From NCBI GenBank assembly GCA_037013495.1, contig CM072801.1, positions 15,181,501 to 15,245,500 on the forward strand: 64,000 nucleotides of DNA, written 5' to 3'. This stretch comes from Hippophae tibetana. Taxonomy: Eukaryota; Streptophyta; Magnoliopsida; Rosales; Elaeagnaceae. Below the pieces are notes generated by a model. It was not told the DNA's origin. It made no database searches and was given only the letters and a program-made list of their open reading frames with translations. Position 1 is the first letter of the stretch. Every line of letters begins with the position of its first letter. Of the stretch, positions 11,159 to 23,039 are shown in pieces. The position numbers and the translations under genes are program-made.

Positions 11159-14100
11159 AAGAAAGTAAAAGAAAAGGAAAGAAAATAATGTGGTTAGATT
11201 TGCAGATCTATGAGAGTGGTTGTAGACTTGATAAGAGAGAATAACGAGAAATCAAAGCGATGACGATGAAAGGGTGTAGAAAGAGTGTGTCATTGCTTGT
11301 ATCTTGGGATTTGGGACAGAGGAGGGTTCACATTTACGAAAAGGCCCTTTCCTTGTTAAAAGTCATGATGAACACTGAGGGTTTCATTCTCTCACTCTAT
11401 AAATTGAAGATTTCTATCTCTGTATCTTAAATTCTCTTGGACTTATCTGTAATCTCGCTAACATATTTGTACGTATTTTTATTATTATTCCTGTTATTTA
11501 TGGAAAAAAATAAAAAAAATAGAAAATTAGTAATTTTTGGTTGGAAAAATATCAAAGATGTCAAAGATAACTTCGCTAAAAATAAAGGTTATTTAATAAT
11601 ATTTTTAAAATTAAAAGATAATTTGATTTTAAATTAAAGTATTAGATAATAAATAATATCAAATTAATAAATTTATAATATATATATATATTAATTTAAA
11701 TATATACACTGGGATCAATTTTTTATTATAATAAAGCGATGAGTTTTTATTTTTTATAAATAATTTAAGATTTAAAATTAATAGTGTAATATAATAATAA
11801 AAATAAAATAATATTTTTAATTTTAATATTTAAAATAAAATTAATTATAAAAATGATAAATTAAATTAATTTATAAAATATAAAAATTGAGATTAAACTT
11901 TAATCATTAATATTTATGAATAATTAATTTATTCCCAATATAATTAATTTATTCTCAATATAATTTATTTATTTTTAATAAATTATCTAATTAATTTTCT
12001 ATTATATTTCTATTATATTTCTATTTTTTAATAAGTTTTAATTATATTAATTATTATATTTTAAAGTAAATTTTTATTTTTATAATAAATTGTAAAAAAA
12101 ATTTAATATTTTAATTTAATAAATTAGTTAATTAACTTTTTAATAATAAATTGAATAAAAATTTGAACAATGTAGAATAAGTAATAATATTTTAAAAAAA
12201 TTTAACTGTGAGAAAGGATGAGGTATGAGCGGTGAAAGATCAAAATTTTATATCAATTTTTTGGGATATCTTTTAGTTTAATTTTAAATAAGTTTTTATA
12301 TATTTTTTTGTTTAATTTATTTTTTATTTTTTAGTCATGACAAACATTATAAATAAATACATAATTTTTAATTTGTTATTATTTTTATAGATAGTTGAGT
12401 GATTTAAAAAGATATACACGAGAGATAATAAATTAAAAGGTAATATTACTATTCATAAGATCATTAATGATAATATATTTGATATTAATGTTATTAAAAG
12501 CTATATTTTAAATACTAATATTTGTGAAAAAATAAATCAATATTTTCTTCTTCTTTTTTAGTACGTGAATTATACAGGTGTGAACTCCACATGCAAAAGC
12601 GCTTTTATCAGTTTAGTTTTCTTTGGTACAATGATTTATTACGCGGTCACTATAATTAAGGGTTATAGTGTTCGGCTCTAAAAGAAGGGGTTGAGACAAC
12701 TAGTGGCCCCACTCAAGTACCTGTTACGCTGTGAGTGTTCCACTTACTGAAATACATTTACACAAAAGCTTGCAGATGGAAAGGAACCATAATTTAATGA
12801 CTGACATGCAGTTTGTTTGTTTATATGTAAATAAAGTTTAAAACGTGGACATCTTTAAATGTACACTACAGTATCCTTAGAGACAGCTGGCTAAGTAGTT
12901 TAATTGGTATCATTTTCCATTAAAATCTGGTTTTGAACTGCAGGGTTGAGTGCTATCAACCAAGTTTTTTTTTTTTTTTACATTTCTTATATATATATAT
13001 ATATAAACCTTGTTACAGGATCATAATAATTATAAAAAAAAACCTTATTATAGTTTGATTTCTAACATGAAATGATAAGTTCAATTCAGCCTTTTATTTT
13101 AGGCTTATGTCACTTATGGATCAAAAGTATTTAAAATGATTGCTCGTAATAGATTTTCATACTCAAAGAATAATGCTACAATACTTTAACGGGCAGTACC
13201 AAATGAACTATGTAAAAATGGATTCTATAAAATAACCATTTTTATGCAAATAATTTAGACAATTTTTTTAAATTAATCATTTTATCAATTCATTTAATCT
13301 GTGATTTGTGTTAGCTTATGTTTTTTTTCTTTATTTTAGATATTTTTTATTTAATTTTATATTTTAATTAGGATAATCTCTGTAACATTAGACACATTAT
13401 CAAATAGAAAGTGGGGTGATATAAGTTATTAAGATAATGAAGTTTGTTTTTGTTTAATCTCTAGTATTTTAAAAAAATATTTTTTTGTTTTCTTAATTTT
13501 AAAAATAATAATTTTTATTAAAATATTTTAATAAAAATGGTGATAATAATTAAATATTAAAACGAATATTTTGTGATATATTTTTCATATTAACTATCAT
13601 TTTATCATTATTAAATATTGAGTTTTAATCACTTAATATTAAAAAATAATATTTCAATAAAAAAATAATTAAAATAATATTGATTAAATAGATTTTTATA
13701 CCACTAAATTTTGAGAATTATTTAAATATACTATCGAACTTTATATTTATGATAAATATATCATCGACATTATGAAATTAACGATGTCTTATGACCAATT
13801 CTAAAATACCTAAAATAACCTCAAATCAAATTTCATTCATATCTTAACGAAAGATCCACCTCCACACAGATGAAAATGTCAATGTTGTCAATGATATTAT
13901 CGTGACAATATCATTTTTTTACATATTTAAATATCGAAATATGATGTTAATATCCTTTAATCAAATTATTGTAAATTTTTTGATAATGTCTCTAAAATAT
14001 AGCTAAAATATTGAATAATATAAAAAATATCAATTTTTGATTTTTTTAAGTAATCATTTCAATTCATTTTTTGTCACTTTATATTAGATAATATATTCTC

Positions 14101-14397
14101 TCTTCTAGGATGTTTGTTATATATATTAGTTTTTTTTTAAAATAAATAATCAATAAAATAACGCTTTAATATGGAGAACTTGGTAGCACTTTTCCTCCAT
14201 TAAATAACTAATAGCCTGATAACTTTATTTTTATTATTATTAAAATATAACGCTTTTAAATTTAAAAAAAAAAGATGCTTTAGGAAAATAAAAAAAGTGT
14301 CTCAAGCTATTTAAGACTTTAAAAAGTGCATTTTATGATTGATGAATAAACTAAGATGATCTTTTTACTTATACTTTTAATTAAAATGATTTTTAAA
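11159..14397. other. AT-rich intergenic sequence
   Basis: The 3' region of the extensin-like gene occupies the first few hundred bases (AATAAT near 11,184 is a possible polyadenylation element). Beyond it the sequence is AT-rich with no supported gene. The one structured item is the SINE-like block at 12,881-12,979. Confidence 0.6.
12881..12979 (+). mobile_element. Possible tRNA-derived SINE relic
   Basis: A box-A-like sequence TGGCTAAGTAGTTTAATTGG (12,888-12,907) is followed about 40 bases later by a box-B-like GGTTTTGAACT (12,929-12,939; consensus GGTTCGANTCC). A pure T run ends it at 12,965-12,979. The box spacing fits an RNA polymerase III promoter. It does not fold into a complete tRNA by eye, so a SINE head with a poly-T end fits better than a tRNA gene. 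I could not identify a target duplication. Confidence 0.35.
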
Positions 14398-14402
14398 AAT
14401 AT
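14398..14402. repeat. Left target-site duplication of the Gypsy element
   Basis: AATAT, identical to 25,124-25,128 on the other side of the element. Confidence 0.85.
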
Positions 14403-14755
14403 TGATATGATCAGATTTGTATGGAGAGAAACTAGAAAGAAATCAATTTTTTTTTTTACAAAATTATGTGAATCTTCTATGAGGTTCATATATATATAAG
14501 ACATAATATGTACATTTATCGATTATATAGAAGGTACATGTTATACGTGTCAGATAAGTACAACCAGTAAAATAAATATATTTTAAGATTGAGATTGACC
14601 ACTAATGGCTTGGGCTGATGCTCGATCTTCCAATACCAAAGCTATTGTGCACAGATAGGCTCATCATACGAGCATCGTTGTGGGCGTGGGCATAGATTGG
14701 CCTTTCTAGACTGACTCATCTGATGGCTTAGGCTTTGGGTCGATCTATATGTTCA
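14403..14755 (-). repeat. 3' LTR of the Gypsy element
   Basis: About 353 bp. It aligns along its whole length with the right LTR, sharing blocks such as GATTTGTA, CTTCCAATACCAAAGCTA and TACGAGCATC, with frequent substitutions and small gaps. Its outer end, TGATATGATCAG, abuts the AATAT duplication. Confidence 0.85.
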
Positions 14756-14891
14756 AAAATTAAGTCACCTAACTCTTTTAGCTCGGTTCTTCAACAAGGG
14801 TGGGAAAGTAGCAATTGAGTAGCAAATTTGAAATTCTCGGCTCACCTTAATAAATTCTTGTTAGTTAATTGGAGAGAACATATATGCACCT

Positions 14892-14900
14892 CTATATAAG
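14892..14900 (+). promoter_or_regulatory. TATA-like box for the antisense gene inside the Gypsy element
   Basis: CTATATAAG sits just inside the 3' LTR, facing away from it, and is followed about 30 bases on by a pyrimidine-rich start-like region (CGTCTCTTCATTTCATC). It points toward the antisense gene at 15.2-17.7 kb and is on the opposite strand from gag-pol. Promoter activity is inferred from sequence alone. Confidence 0.45.
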
Positions 14901-15199
14901 GAAGAGCTAGAACGTCTCTTCATTTCATCATTTTCTGGATATCAAATAAAAATTGGAACAAAAATGCTCTATCATATCAAATAGCGCCATAAAAGTTTTT
15001 TGCTCTATGGTAAGAAAATCAATACGACACTTATTTTACTATTGCTTGGGCTTTTAAGGATACCACCTCGAGTCTAACGGTTTTCTGATTTCTTTTCAGG
15101 TTGGTCTCTAAATTCACTCCCTCTTTTACTTTAAAAACTCATCCTTAGGTAACCTCTATTTCCTCGTATTTTACCGTTTTGTAATATTTTGTAGAGACC

Positions 15200-17655
15200 A
15201 TGCTAGAAATTTATCATCATAGGCTACTAGCCATGTAGTCCTGCCCTTGTGCTCCTTGGACTCCTCCTCTTAGGAAAGCCATTAATACCCCAGCTTCACG
15301 GGTCAAGCAGAAAGTGATGCAACAAGGTCTACTAATGAAATGAGTACCACGAGTGAAGAGAAGATGTCTGAGCCTCATCCTTCTACAATCAATATCTAGG
15401 TATAAGGAACGTTTAACCTAATGGTAGGTGTAGTCTGTAGGTGAGACGTAGACGTAGAAGGAGAAGGCTCATACATCTCCTTTTCACTCGAGGTGTTCCT
15501 TTTGTTAGTAGACCCTAGTACATCACTTTTTTCTTGACCTAAAAAGATGGGGTATTGAGGGCTCTCTCAAGAGGAAGAGCACGAGAGCAAGACTATGTGG
15601 CCAGTAGCCAGTGATGATAATTCTCTATGCATGGTCTCTAAAAATATTACAAAATCTAGGAAGAAAGGCATCGGTGATCCCACAGGTCATACTAAAGGTT
15701 GGGTGGCCAAGGTCAAACCCAATGGGTTATCTCCTCAAAATGAGAAGAGGCTAACAAAGATGTATAATATTCTTTCTTCGATTCAGATAATGATCCCCGA
15801 GCCGGGTGTTCTTGATAGTGATCCATCTCCAGTTGAGTGGATAGTCTTTTATGAAAAGGCATTATAACTAGGGGTCTAGTTTTCACTATATCCTTTTATA
15901 AGGAAATTCTTATCCATAACTCAACTCGCACTAGGCTAACTGATGCTAAATGGGTGGAGGTACCTATTCTATCTCACCTTAATATGTAGAGAGCTTTGGA
16001 TGGATTTTGAAATATCCTAGTTTAATAATGTATATGTATTGAAACAGAACCTCATAGATATAAGGAGGCTTTACATGTCAGTCAAACAAGATTGAGGCAA
16101 AAATGTGATCCTTCTCGAGAAAGAGAAGAGTTGGAAGCAGTACTTCTTTTTTTGTGTCTAGTCGGAGGGAAACATTAGATAGTGATGCGAGGCTAATAAA
16201 GAGCACCTAGTCATGACCTTAAGCCTCGAGGCCAAGCAAAGCTTGGATGATTTCCAAAACTATCTTCCCAAGAACACAATTGAGGCAACTGTTTAACACC
16301 CTACACTTTATTACGTGTGAGTTGATGAGACAAGGCTCAATGGACCCATCCCACAGGATAATTCATAAACAATGGGCATCCACCAAGTGTAGGACCCTTC
16401 CTACAGACTTTGGAGGAAGGTTTTTAAGTGCTCTCAAAAGATGGTGAACTAGCCCTAAGCCCTCTACAGATAACCTGTTGTTTATTTAACTAGAGCCTTT
16501 GAAATCTAACACCCCTCTTAACTTTTGTTTTTGTAGATACCATGGAGTTTAATGCTTATGCATTGTTGGCGTGGCTTCAAAGTAGGGTTTCTAAAGAGGG
16601 GATGAGCTATCAAAAAGACACAACTCCCTTCCAATGGATGAGCTCTTCCAATGGAAAGAAAATGAGCAAGCCTTTTAGATAGGATACCATTCTCACACTA
16701 TCTAAAAATAAGAAACATGTGACCATTGGTGAGCCCGTGCTCGCACCTACCCTTTTAAACGTCATCAGGACAATACCAGCATCCTCAAGTCAACAAACAC
16801 CTACCATCCTATGAGAGACTCAAGGAGTAGGAAAATACGTTATTGATGACCTCACTACAGAAGTTAAGGGAATGTCAATGTACAAAGGCATAGCATCAGA
16901 AAAGGTGGTCCAATATATGTACAACCTCCCCTACATGGTACATGAGAAACAATTTGATGGCATATGCGAGGATGTCAATTTTGGGGTCATTTTCAGCAAA
17001 ATCTTGTACCAAGTAAGTGTTAGCCTGAGCTTCTACTTATTGAGCCTCAAGTTGTTATATTTTTTTGACCTCATGTTGTTTCTCTTATTTTTAGACCCAA
17101 TTGCTTCATAGGCTTAGCAAAGTTCAGGGTATGGAGAGGTTGAAGCATGGCCTTCCTATAGAAAAATAGAGCCATGCCTTAATTCAGGCAAAGAATTTTG
17201 TCTTGTTAGCCAAGACCAGCAAGTGGAAGGGCGAGGCCATTGATAAGGAAGAGAAGCTTACCAAGGCCATACAAGAGGCTAACGAGAACTCGAGGAGCCT
17301 TGAGGTGCTCAATAAGGCCTTAAGAATACTCAAGGTTGAGATAGAAGCCTATTAGCATGAGCTTGATGATTCCAAAGACACATTTTCCCATGAACAAGAA
17401 AAGATAAGGCTCAAGCTCGGCACCATGACCGAACAACTTCTTTCTAGTATCAAGATTAGATATAACAGCCATGGACTTCTTTAAGAAAAGTCTAAAAAAA
17501 GGTCTCGAGAAATAGTACTCTCAAATCTTTAATATCTCAACCACCACCCCTTCATACTCACTTACCCAAACTCATGATGAGGATGAAGAATAAGGCGCGA
17601 ACTCTAGGGTGAGTGATGATGCACCTAATGTGGGAAATGAACAAAATGGCTATTA
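15200..17655 (+). pseudogene. Antisense extra gene of the TAT element (Transposase_28 / putative gypsy-type transposon protein)
   Basis: The sequence around 15,595-16,020 reads as a charged leader, then an EPGVLDSDPSPVEWIVFYEKAL stretch. After in-frame stops there is a segment like PFIRKFL...LMLNGWR...LTLICREL. This is the layout of the plant family often annotated as putative gypsy-type transposon protein, whose core has PFIREFL and NGWR-type motifs. The later part, about 17,150-17,480, is a Lys/Glu-rich probable coiled coil (KAIQEANENSRSLEVLNKAL). TAT elements carry such genes, of unknown function, between integrase and the 3' LTR. Many stops and at least several frame changes make it a relic. 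Its start is uncertain; 15,200 marks where leader sequence gives way to possible coding sequence. Confidence 0.6.
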
Positions 17656-18660
17656 AATTAGGGATCTTTGATTCTGGGGTGGGCTCGAGCCTCTTTATTG
17701 TGTATATCTTTGTTTTTTTTTTCTCTTTTTCAAAGGCTCGATGCCTCCTTCATTCTATATGAGCACGAGCTTGTCCTTTGTAATCCACCATACCTTGTTA
17801 ATGAAATTAATTTTGAGAAAACATTATATTGTATGTGTACTTGTGCATTTATAGTATTTATTTATGATGTTGACCACCTCCTTACTTTTACGAACATTTG
17901 TCATCATAGTTGTCCCAATGTCATTTCCTATAAAAGGGGATTAAGGATACTATAATTCAGACATCTTGTTTTGTTTCAAGAAACTAAAAAAATTTACTCC
18001 ATATTTCTTGGTTGAACCTTATAGATTTTGATTGGATTAACAGACGCTTAGCTTGAGCTTTAAAATTAGAGAACTATAGACTACAAACTAAGTAGAGAAA
18101 TTAAAGGCTGAGCTGACCAACCATAAGGATAAGCTTTCTTTTTTGAAGATACCAAGTGTGAGCTCGCTTCCTATAAGGAGAAGCTATCTCAAACTCAAGC
18201 TCGAGAGAGATGGACTATAACTAAAATGGTTGCTCTAGTTCACAGGGTGTCCATAGGGTGAACTTTTATATGAAGGAATCTAAATGAGTGTTCTTGAATT
18301 TGATGGGTATTGCTAAGGATTTTGAACATTCCATACTTAACTCAAACTTAGGCTCCACCAAAGCATGGGACAATATTAGTAACAAATTTGGGAAGATTTA
18401 GGACAAGTTATTGCCTTTAGTGGAGGAGGAAAATTACCCAAACACTGGTCGTGCATCCAAACACCTTAAGAACTTGTAATATTTTGGGAGACCGAGCTCT
18501 ACATTAATGAACTTTAAAAATTTTGTAAGCTCAAGCAATAAAATTTTATTTTTAATAGGATGAACTTGGAGAGCTTGATCAATGCACTCTATTTTTGATA
18601 GGATGAATTTTTGAAGCTCGATCAACGGAATAGAACTGTAGCCTAATATGGGAAATTGTT
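17656..18660 (+). other. 3' part of the antisense gene region with a second coiled-coil trace
   Basis: First comes a probable 3' untranslated stretch (17,656-17,960). Around 18,040-18,430 there is a further Lys/Glu-rich trace (KAELTNHKDKL, CELASYKEKLSQTQARER) that looks like a repeat or extension of the coiled-coil part. It contains stops and I cannot define a gene from it. Confidence 0.35.
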
Positions 18661-18674
18661 GGAGCACGGTGTAC

Positions 18675-19165
18675 TCAGTTTATGACCAAGGTGATTAGCT
18701 CGTGACATGTGACTTTTAGAGAGAGTGTTATACCTAGTGTGTAACAAAGGTGATCAACTCTATTAACATCATTTTTATCAAAGCACTCTATATGGTTCTT
18801 GATTGAGGTGATCAGTTCATTGGCATGGAAGTTTAGGGGATAGTGCTCTACCCGATTTTTGACCAAGGTCATTAACTCTTTTAAAATTAGTTTCAGAGCA
18901 CTCTACTTAGTTTATGACCAAGGTGATCATCTTGTGACATATAATTTTAAGGGAGAGTGCTCTACTTGGTTCATGATCAAGGTGATCAACTCTCTTAACA
19001 TTAGTGTCAGAGTGCTCTACTTGGTTCCTAACTGAGGTGATTAGCTCGTTGTCATGGAATTTTAAGGGAGATTTCTCTACCCGGTCTGTGACCGAGATGA
19101 TCAAATCACTTAACATCAGTGTCAAAGCGCTCTACCTAGTTCCTAACTGAGTTGATCAGCTCATG
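18675..19165. repeat. 58-bp tandem repeat with a four-unit (229-232-bp) higher-order period
   Basis: Nine units anchored on GGTGATCA-type boxes start at 18,690, 18,749, 18,807, 18,867, 18,922, 18,981, 19,036, 19,096 and 19,151. Neighbouring units alternate between distinct types, and a given type returns after four units: 18,690 to 18,922 and 18,749 to 18,981 are 232 bp, and the next three are 229 bp. GTGCTCTACTTGGTT is another recurring part. Tandem repeats in the same region of Ogre/TAT elements are a known source of plant satellites. Confidence 0.8.
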
Positions 19166-19209
19166 ACATGTAATTTAAGGTAGAATGTTGTTTCATACCA
19201 AAATTCATT

Positions 19210-19211
<2 letters not shown>

Positions 19212-19262
<51 letters not shown>
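19212..19262. repeat. (AT)n microsatellite
   Basis: About 50 bases of uninterrupted AT repeat separate the tandem array from the end of integrase. Confidence 0.95.
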
Positions 19263-19265
<3 letters not shown>

Positions 19266-19289
19266 GTGGTACATGAAGATGGTAAATCA

Positions 19290-20520
19290 AAGTACATTAG
19301 AAGTGATACTTCTTCAAGTGGAAAGCACTCCAACTTGTGTTATCTTCAGTTCCTTTGATTCTTTTCAATAAGTAGGCTCTTCTATTATCACGATTATTTG
19401 GTATAGGCCCTCCTAATTTGCACCGAACTTATCTGTCATCCACTCTTTTTTGTTGGGGAAGACCTATCTGAGAACCCAGTTACCTATGGTGAAAGATTTA
19501 AAACATACGACTTTGTTGTAATAATTTGTTACCCTCCTTTTTTGCTCGACCAACTTCCTCCAAGCTTTATCTCTTTTTTATTTTGCTAGGTTCAAGTCAA
19601 TTGATCTACTTGTAGTGTTCTGGTCTTTGGTCAGGGTTGATCTCACAGTGGGAACTATGATCTTAGCTAGTATCACAACCTCAGTCTCATATACTAGTGA
19701 GAAAGATGTCTCATTAGTCCGACCTCTAGGACTAGTCTTAATAGCCCATAATGCTCTAGGTAGCTCATTAACCCATCTTCCTTTAGCACCCTCTAACTTT
19801 TTCTTTAATAGGATAATCACCAATTTGTTAGAAGACTTTTTTTCTAACCATTGGCTTGTGAATAATATGGCATTTAATGAAACATCTTGATATTATACTT
19901 GGTGGAAAACTCTTTAATGGTATGCCTGTAAATTACCTTTCATTATCAGTAATAAGTTCCCTGGATAGGTTGAAGTGACAAACTATGGACTTCTAAATAA
20001 CTCGAATCACTTTAGCTTCCCTTATTCTTCTTAAGGGTTTCACCTAAATCCATTTGGAAAAATAATCTATGGTGATTAATAAGTTTTGGCCTAACACTAG
20101 AGGTAAGGGCTCTACTATGTCCATCCTTTATTTATAGAAAGGATATAGACTAATTATTCCTATCATTGTGGTTGGTGGCATATGTGATAATAGGGTGAAC
20201 CTTTAACATTTATCGTACACCTAGGTATACCTAATGCAATCTGATAGCATAATGGGCCAGTAGTAACCCAACCTCATAAAATCATTAGTATAGCCTTCTT
20301 CCATCTGAGTAGGAGCAATACTCTCCCTTATGGGCTTTAAACATAAATTTTTCATACCACTCCCTAGCTATGCATAAGAGCCCATATATGAGTGCCTTTT
20401 CTATATAATTTATTGTTTTCGATCACGTACCAACCTATCTTAGCCCTAATTTCTTTGGCGAGCTTTTGGTCTTGAGGTAGGTCTCCCTTTTTAGGAAGTT
20501 AAAGATTGGAATGAACCATA
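19290..20520 (-). pseudogene. Gypsy integrase (broken)
   Basis: Minus-strand traces include the C-terminal part of the core, GRWVNELPRALWAIKTSPR followed by ETSFSLVYETE (19,600-19,820). In plant TAT elements this region reads WxEELPxVLWAYRTTP and TPFSLVYGTEAV. Downstream of it, at about 19,330-19,470, is the C-terminal module (NWVLRxVFPN, then a GLYQI-type segment). Integrase inserts the cDNA into the host chromosome. The catalytic part at 19,900-20,500 is too damaged for me to place all three acidic residues. Confidence 0.75.
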
Positions 20521-20599
20521 GACTAGTGGCCTCATCTATGTTTCCAACTATTTGTTGTCCTCTCCCAATTTAGCCTCTATTAGGATTTTTACAGAAATT

Positions 20600-21300
20600 A
20601 CTCAAGTATGGTTGGCCTCACATACTGTGGCTAGTATAGCTAAGGCATCGGTATAACCATTCTCATTTTTGTATATTTTATTGATCATAAAGCGGAAAAA
20701 TTTCGAGCATTCTTTATCTAGTATCTCCAATATCTCCTCATCTTGCTGTCTTTAGCCTTAAATGTGCCCGAGTATTAATTGACCACCAATCGTGAGTCAC
20801 TATGCAAAGTGATGATATCTACTCTAAGCTTCTTTGTAATTATGGCACCAAATATAGGTGCCTCATAGCAATTTTATTGGTTGCTTGGATATCCACCATG
20901 ATAGCATATTCAAAATAAAGTTCATTATGGTCAATTATGACCACCCCCTAGTGCAACCCTATTGAAGTTGTGTGCAACATCAACAAATACTTGCCAACTT
21001 AACATATCTCTTTGATCCATGCCATATACCTCCCATTTTACTTCATCATTGGTGACCTTTAATGACTCACTAAACTTAGCAACAAATGTTACCACCGTTT
21101 TCACTTTAATGGAAGTTCTAGACATGTACTTGATATCATACTTTCCCAACTCTATGGCAATATGCCCTAGTCTTCCTCCAACCTTTGGCCTCATCAAAAT
21201 AATGTCAAAGTTTTGTGCCAAAACTTTTAGGGTGAAAGCGAACTTGTCAATCATTGGATACATGTTTTGGGTCTCTGTCAAGATTTGGCTGATGTAGTAG
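20600..21300 (-). pseudogene. Gypsy RNase H followed by a second RNase H domain (broken)
   Basis: The stretch at 20,931-21,281 reads from the end of the usual RNase H (GRLGHIAIELGKYDIKYMSR, then a TFVAKFSES segment equivalent to the family DFIAEF). It leads directly into WQVFVDVAHN, the first strand of a second RNase H domain (family form WxLxVDGAxN). The second domain continues to about 20,600 with stops. An added RNase H of this kind is diagnostic of the TAT clade. The second-domain first Asp is kept (FVD), but the frame breaks soon after. Confidence 0.7.
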
Positions 21301-21439
21301 ACATGGTGTTAGACCTTGTTTCTTTTAGTAAGAAGCAAGGAACTACAAGTTTGGGGAGTAATAGCTAAATACAAATAAAGATTTTCTCCTGGGGAGGGAC
21401 TAAATAGGATGGAAGGCTTGCTTAGTTATTGTTTAATTC

Positions 21440-22425
21440 TTTGAAAAGCTTTGTTACAATCTTCATTCCAGAAAATCCATGTGCTCTTTCTTAGCATTTT
21501 GAAGAATGGAAAGAACTTGTCTATGCATTTAGAAATGAATATGTTGAACGCCACTATTCTTCCATTCAATTATTGAATCCCTTTTAGGCTAGTAGGAGGT
21601 TTTATATTGATAAAGGCTTGTATCTTGTCTGGATTGACCTTGATTCCTTAGGTGGATATAAGATATCCTAAGAATTTTCTTTATGCAACACCATAAAACA
21701 CATTTTTTAGGGCTGAGTCTCATACCATACCTTCGAATTATTGAAATATTTCTTTCAAGTTGTTAACATGGTTTACTAGTTGTGTTGACTTTATCACTAT
21801 GTCATCTTTCATTAATGAGGAAGGGATTTCAACAAACATTTTATTGACCAAGCGTTGATACATGACTCTTGCATTATTTAAACAAAATGGCATATGGGTG
21901 AAGTAGAAAGTCCCTTCCTTAGTAATGAAAGATGTTTATGTTCATCTTCTAGATGTATTCTAATTTGATGATAACTCGAATATGCATCTAGAAAACTCAT
22001 CAAGCCAAAATCGATAGTGGTATCAACTAGCTGATCAATACTCGGTTGGGGAAAATAGTCTTTCAAACATGAATCATTCAAGTCTGTAAAGGCTACACAC
22101 ACATGGGACGATTCCCAAGCCTTTTTTACCAGCAACATATTTTACAACTAGGTTGGGTAGTCCACCTTTCTAATAATATTTGTCTCCCTAAGTGTGGTGA
22201 CCTGACTTTTTATCACCCCGTTCTTTTCTCTTGGGAATTTTCTCTTTCTTCGCTTGATAGTTCTAGTTTTTGGATCAACATTAAACTTATATAATATAAT
22301 ATTTGGGTCAATCCTAGGCATATCTGTAGGCCTTAATGTAAAGATATCAAAATTTTCACTTAGGAATTGAGATAGTTGTTCCCTAACCTTTATTATTAAG
22401 TCAACGCTCAATTTTAGAGAGTGGT
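21440..22425 (-). pseudogene. Gypsy reverse transcriptase (broken)
   Basis: Two open segments remain. 22,148-22,411 has the region before the fingers (DMPRIDPNIILYKFNVDP). 21,878-22,138 has the fingers/palm (CVAFTDLNDSCLKDYFPQPS, then LSFLDAYSSYHQI-type motif with the first catalytic Asp; family form MDFxDLNKACPKDxFPLP and SFLDAYSGYHQI). The remainder to 21,440 is interrupted, and I do not see an intact YVDD box. Between the two open segments the frame changes at about 22,140. Confidence 0.8.
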
Positions 22426-22481
22426 CATCCCTTTGTCTGTGTTTAGTAAATCTTGCACCTCATTTGAATTAACTAACTCCG

Positions 22482-22930
22482 CTAAGCATCTACCCCCTTG
22501 CCTTTTTTGAGAAGGCATATGCTGTAATTACTACTTATGGGTAATCTCCTTATGGTAGCATTATAACAACCTCTAACCTTTTCTTGGCCCCCTTTTATTT
22601 CTTTTATGCCTTCCTTGATTGTGTATTTAATGACTTGGTGGAAAATGGATGGAACTACTTTCATCTTATGTATCCATGGTCTACCTAGAATGGCATTGTA
22701 ATGGACTGGGACATCGACAACCAAAAAGTTGATCATTATTACAGATCTTGCTTTCATGATTGGTAATATCATGGTTCCAATGGAATAGTTAGTATTGTTG
22801 TTGAATCCCACCAGGGGTAGCTCTTTCCTCATAATGTTGCACTCCTTTATACTTAGAGCCCTCGTTGTCAATAGAAAAATAAGGTCAAAAAATTCCCCGT
22901 ATCTATCATAATTTGACAAATGTCATAGTA
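22482..22930 (-). pseudogene. Gypsy aspartic protease region (partly open)
   Basis: An open frame of 145 codons contains YNAILGRPWIHKMKVVPS (about 22,660-22,710), followed by SIFHQVIKY and EGIKEIKGGQEKVR. This is the strongly conserved protease-to-RT linker of plant TAT/Athila-type Gypsy elements (YNxILGRPWLHxxxAVxSTxHQxLKFPT). The upstream part includes the flap side (VVDVPVHYNAILG). The active-site DTGSS-type triplet would lie upstream and is not visible intact. Confidence 0.8.
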
Positions 22931-23039
22931 TCCTATTCAAAGGGTGATTACCAAAGGGTCTTCATTGGGAGATGAAGCCTTGTCCTTCCTAGAGAAGGTG
23001 ATTTCAACAAAGGACATCCTTTTATCCTCTAGAATATCT

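Noticed and set aside
12888..12950. tRNA gene
   Set aside because: Box-like motifs are present, but no acceptor stem or proper anticodon arm can be formed; a SINE relic fits better.
14978..14995. AATAGCGCCAT as a primer binding site for a plus-strand element starting with the left LTR
   Set aside because: gag-pol is on the minus strand, the LTR ends at 14,755 by alignment and target duplication, and the real primer-site trace lies at 24,741-24,760.
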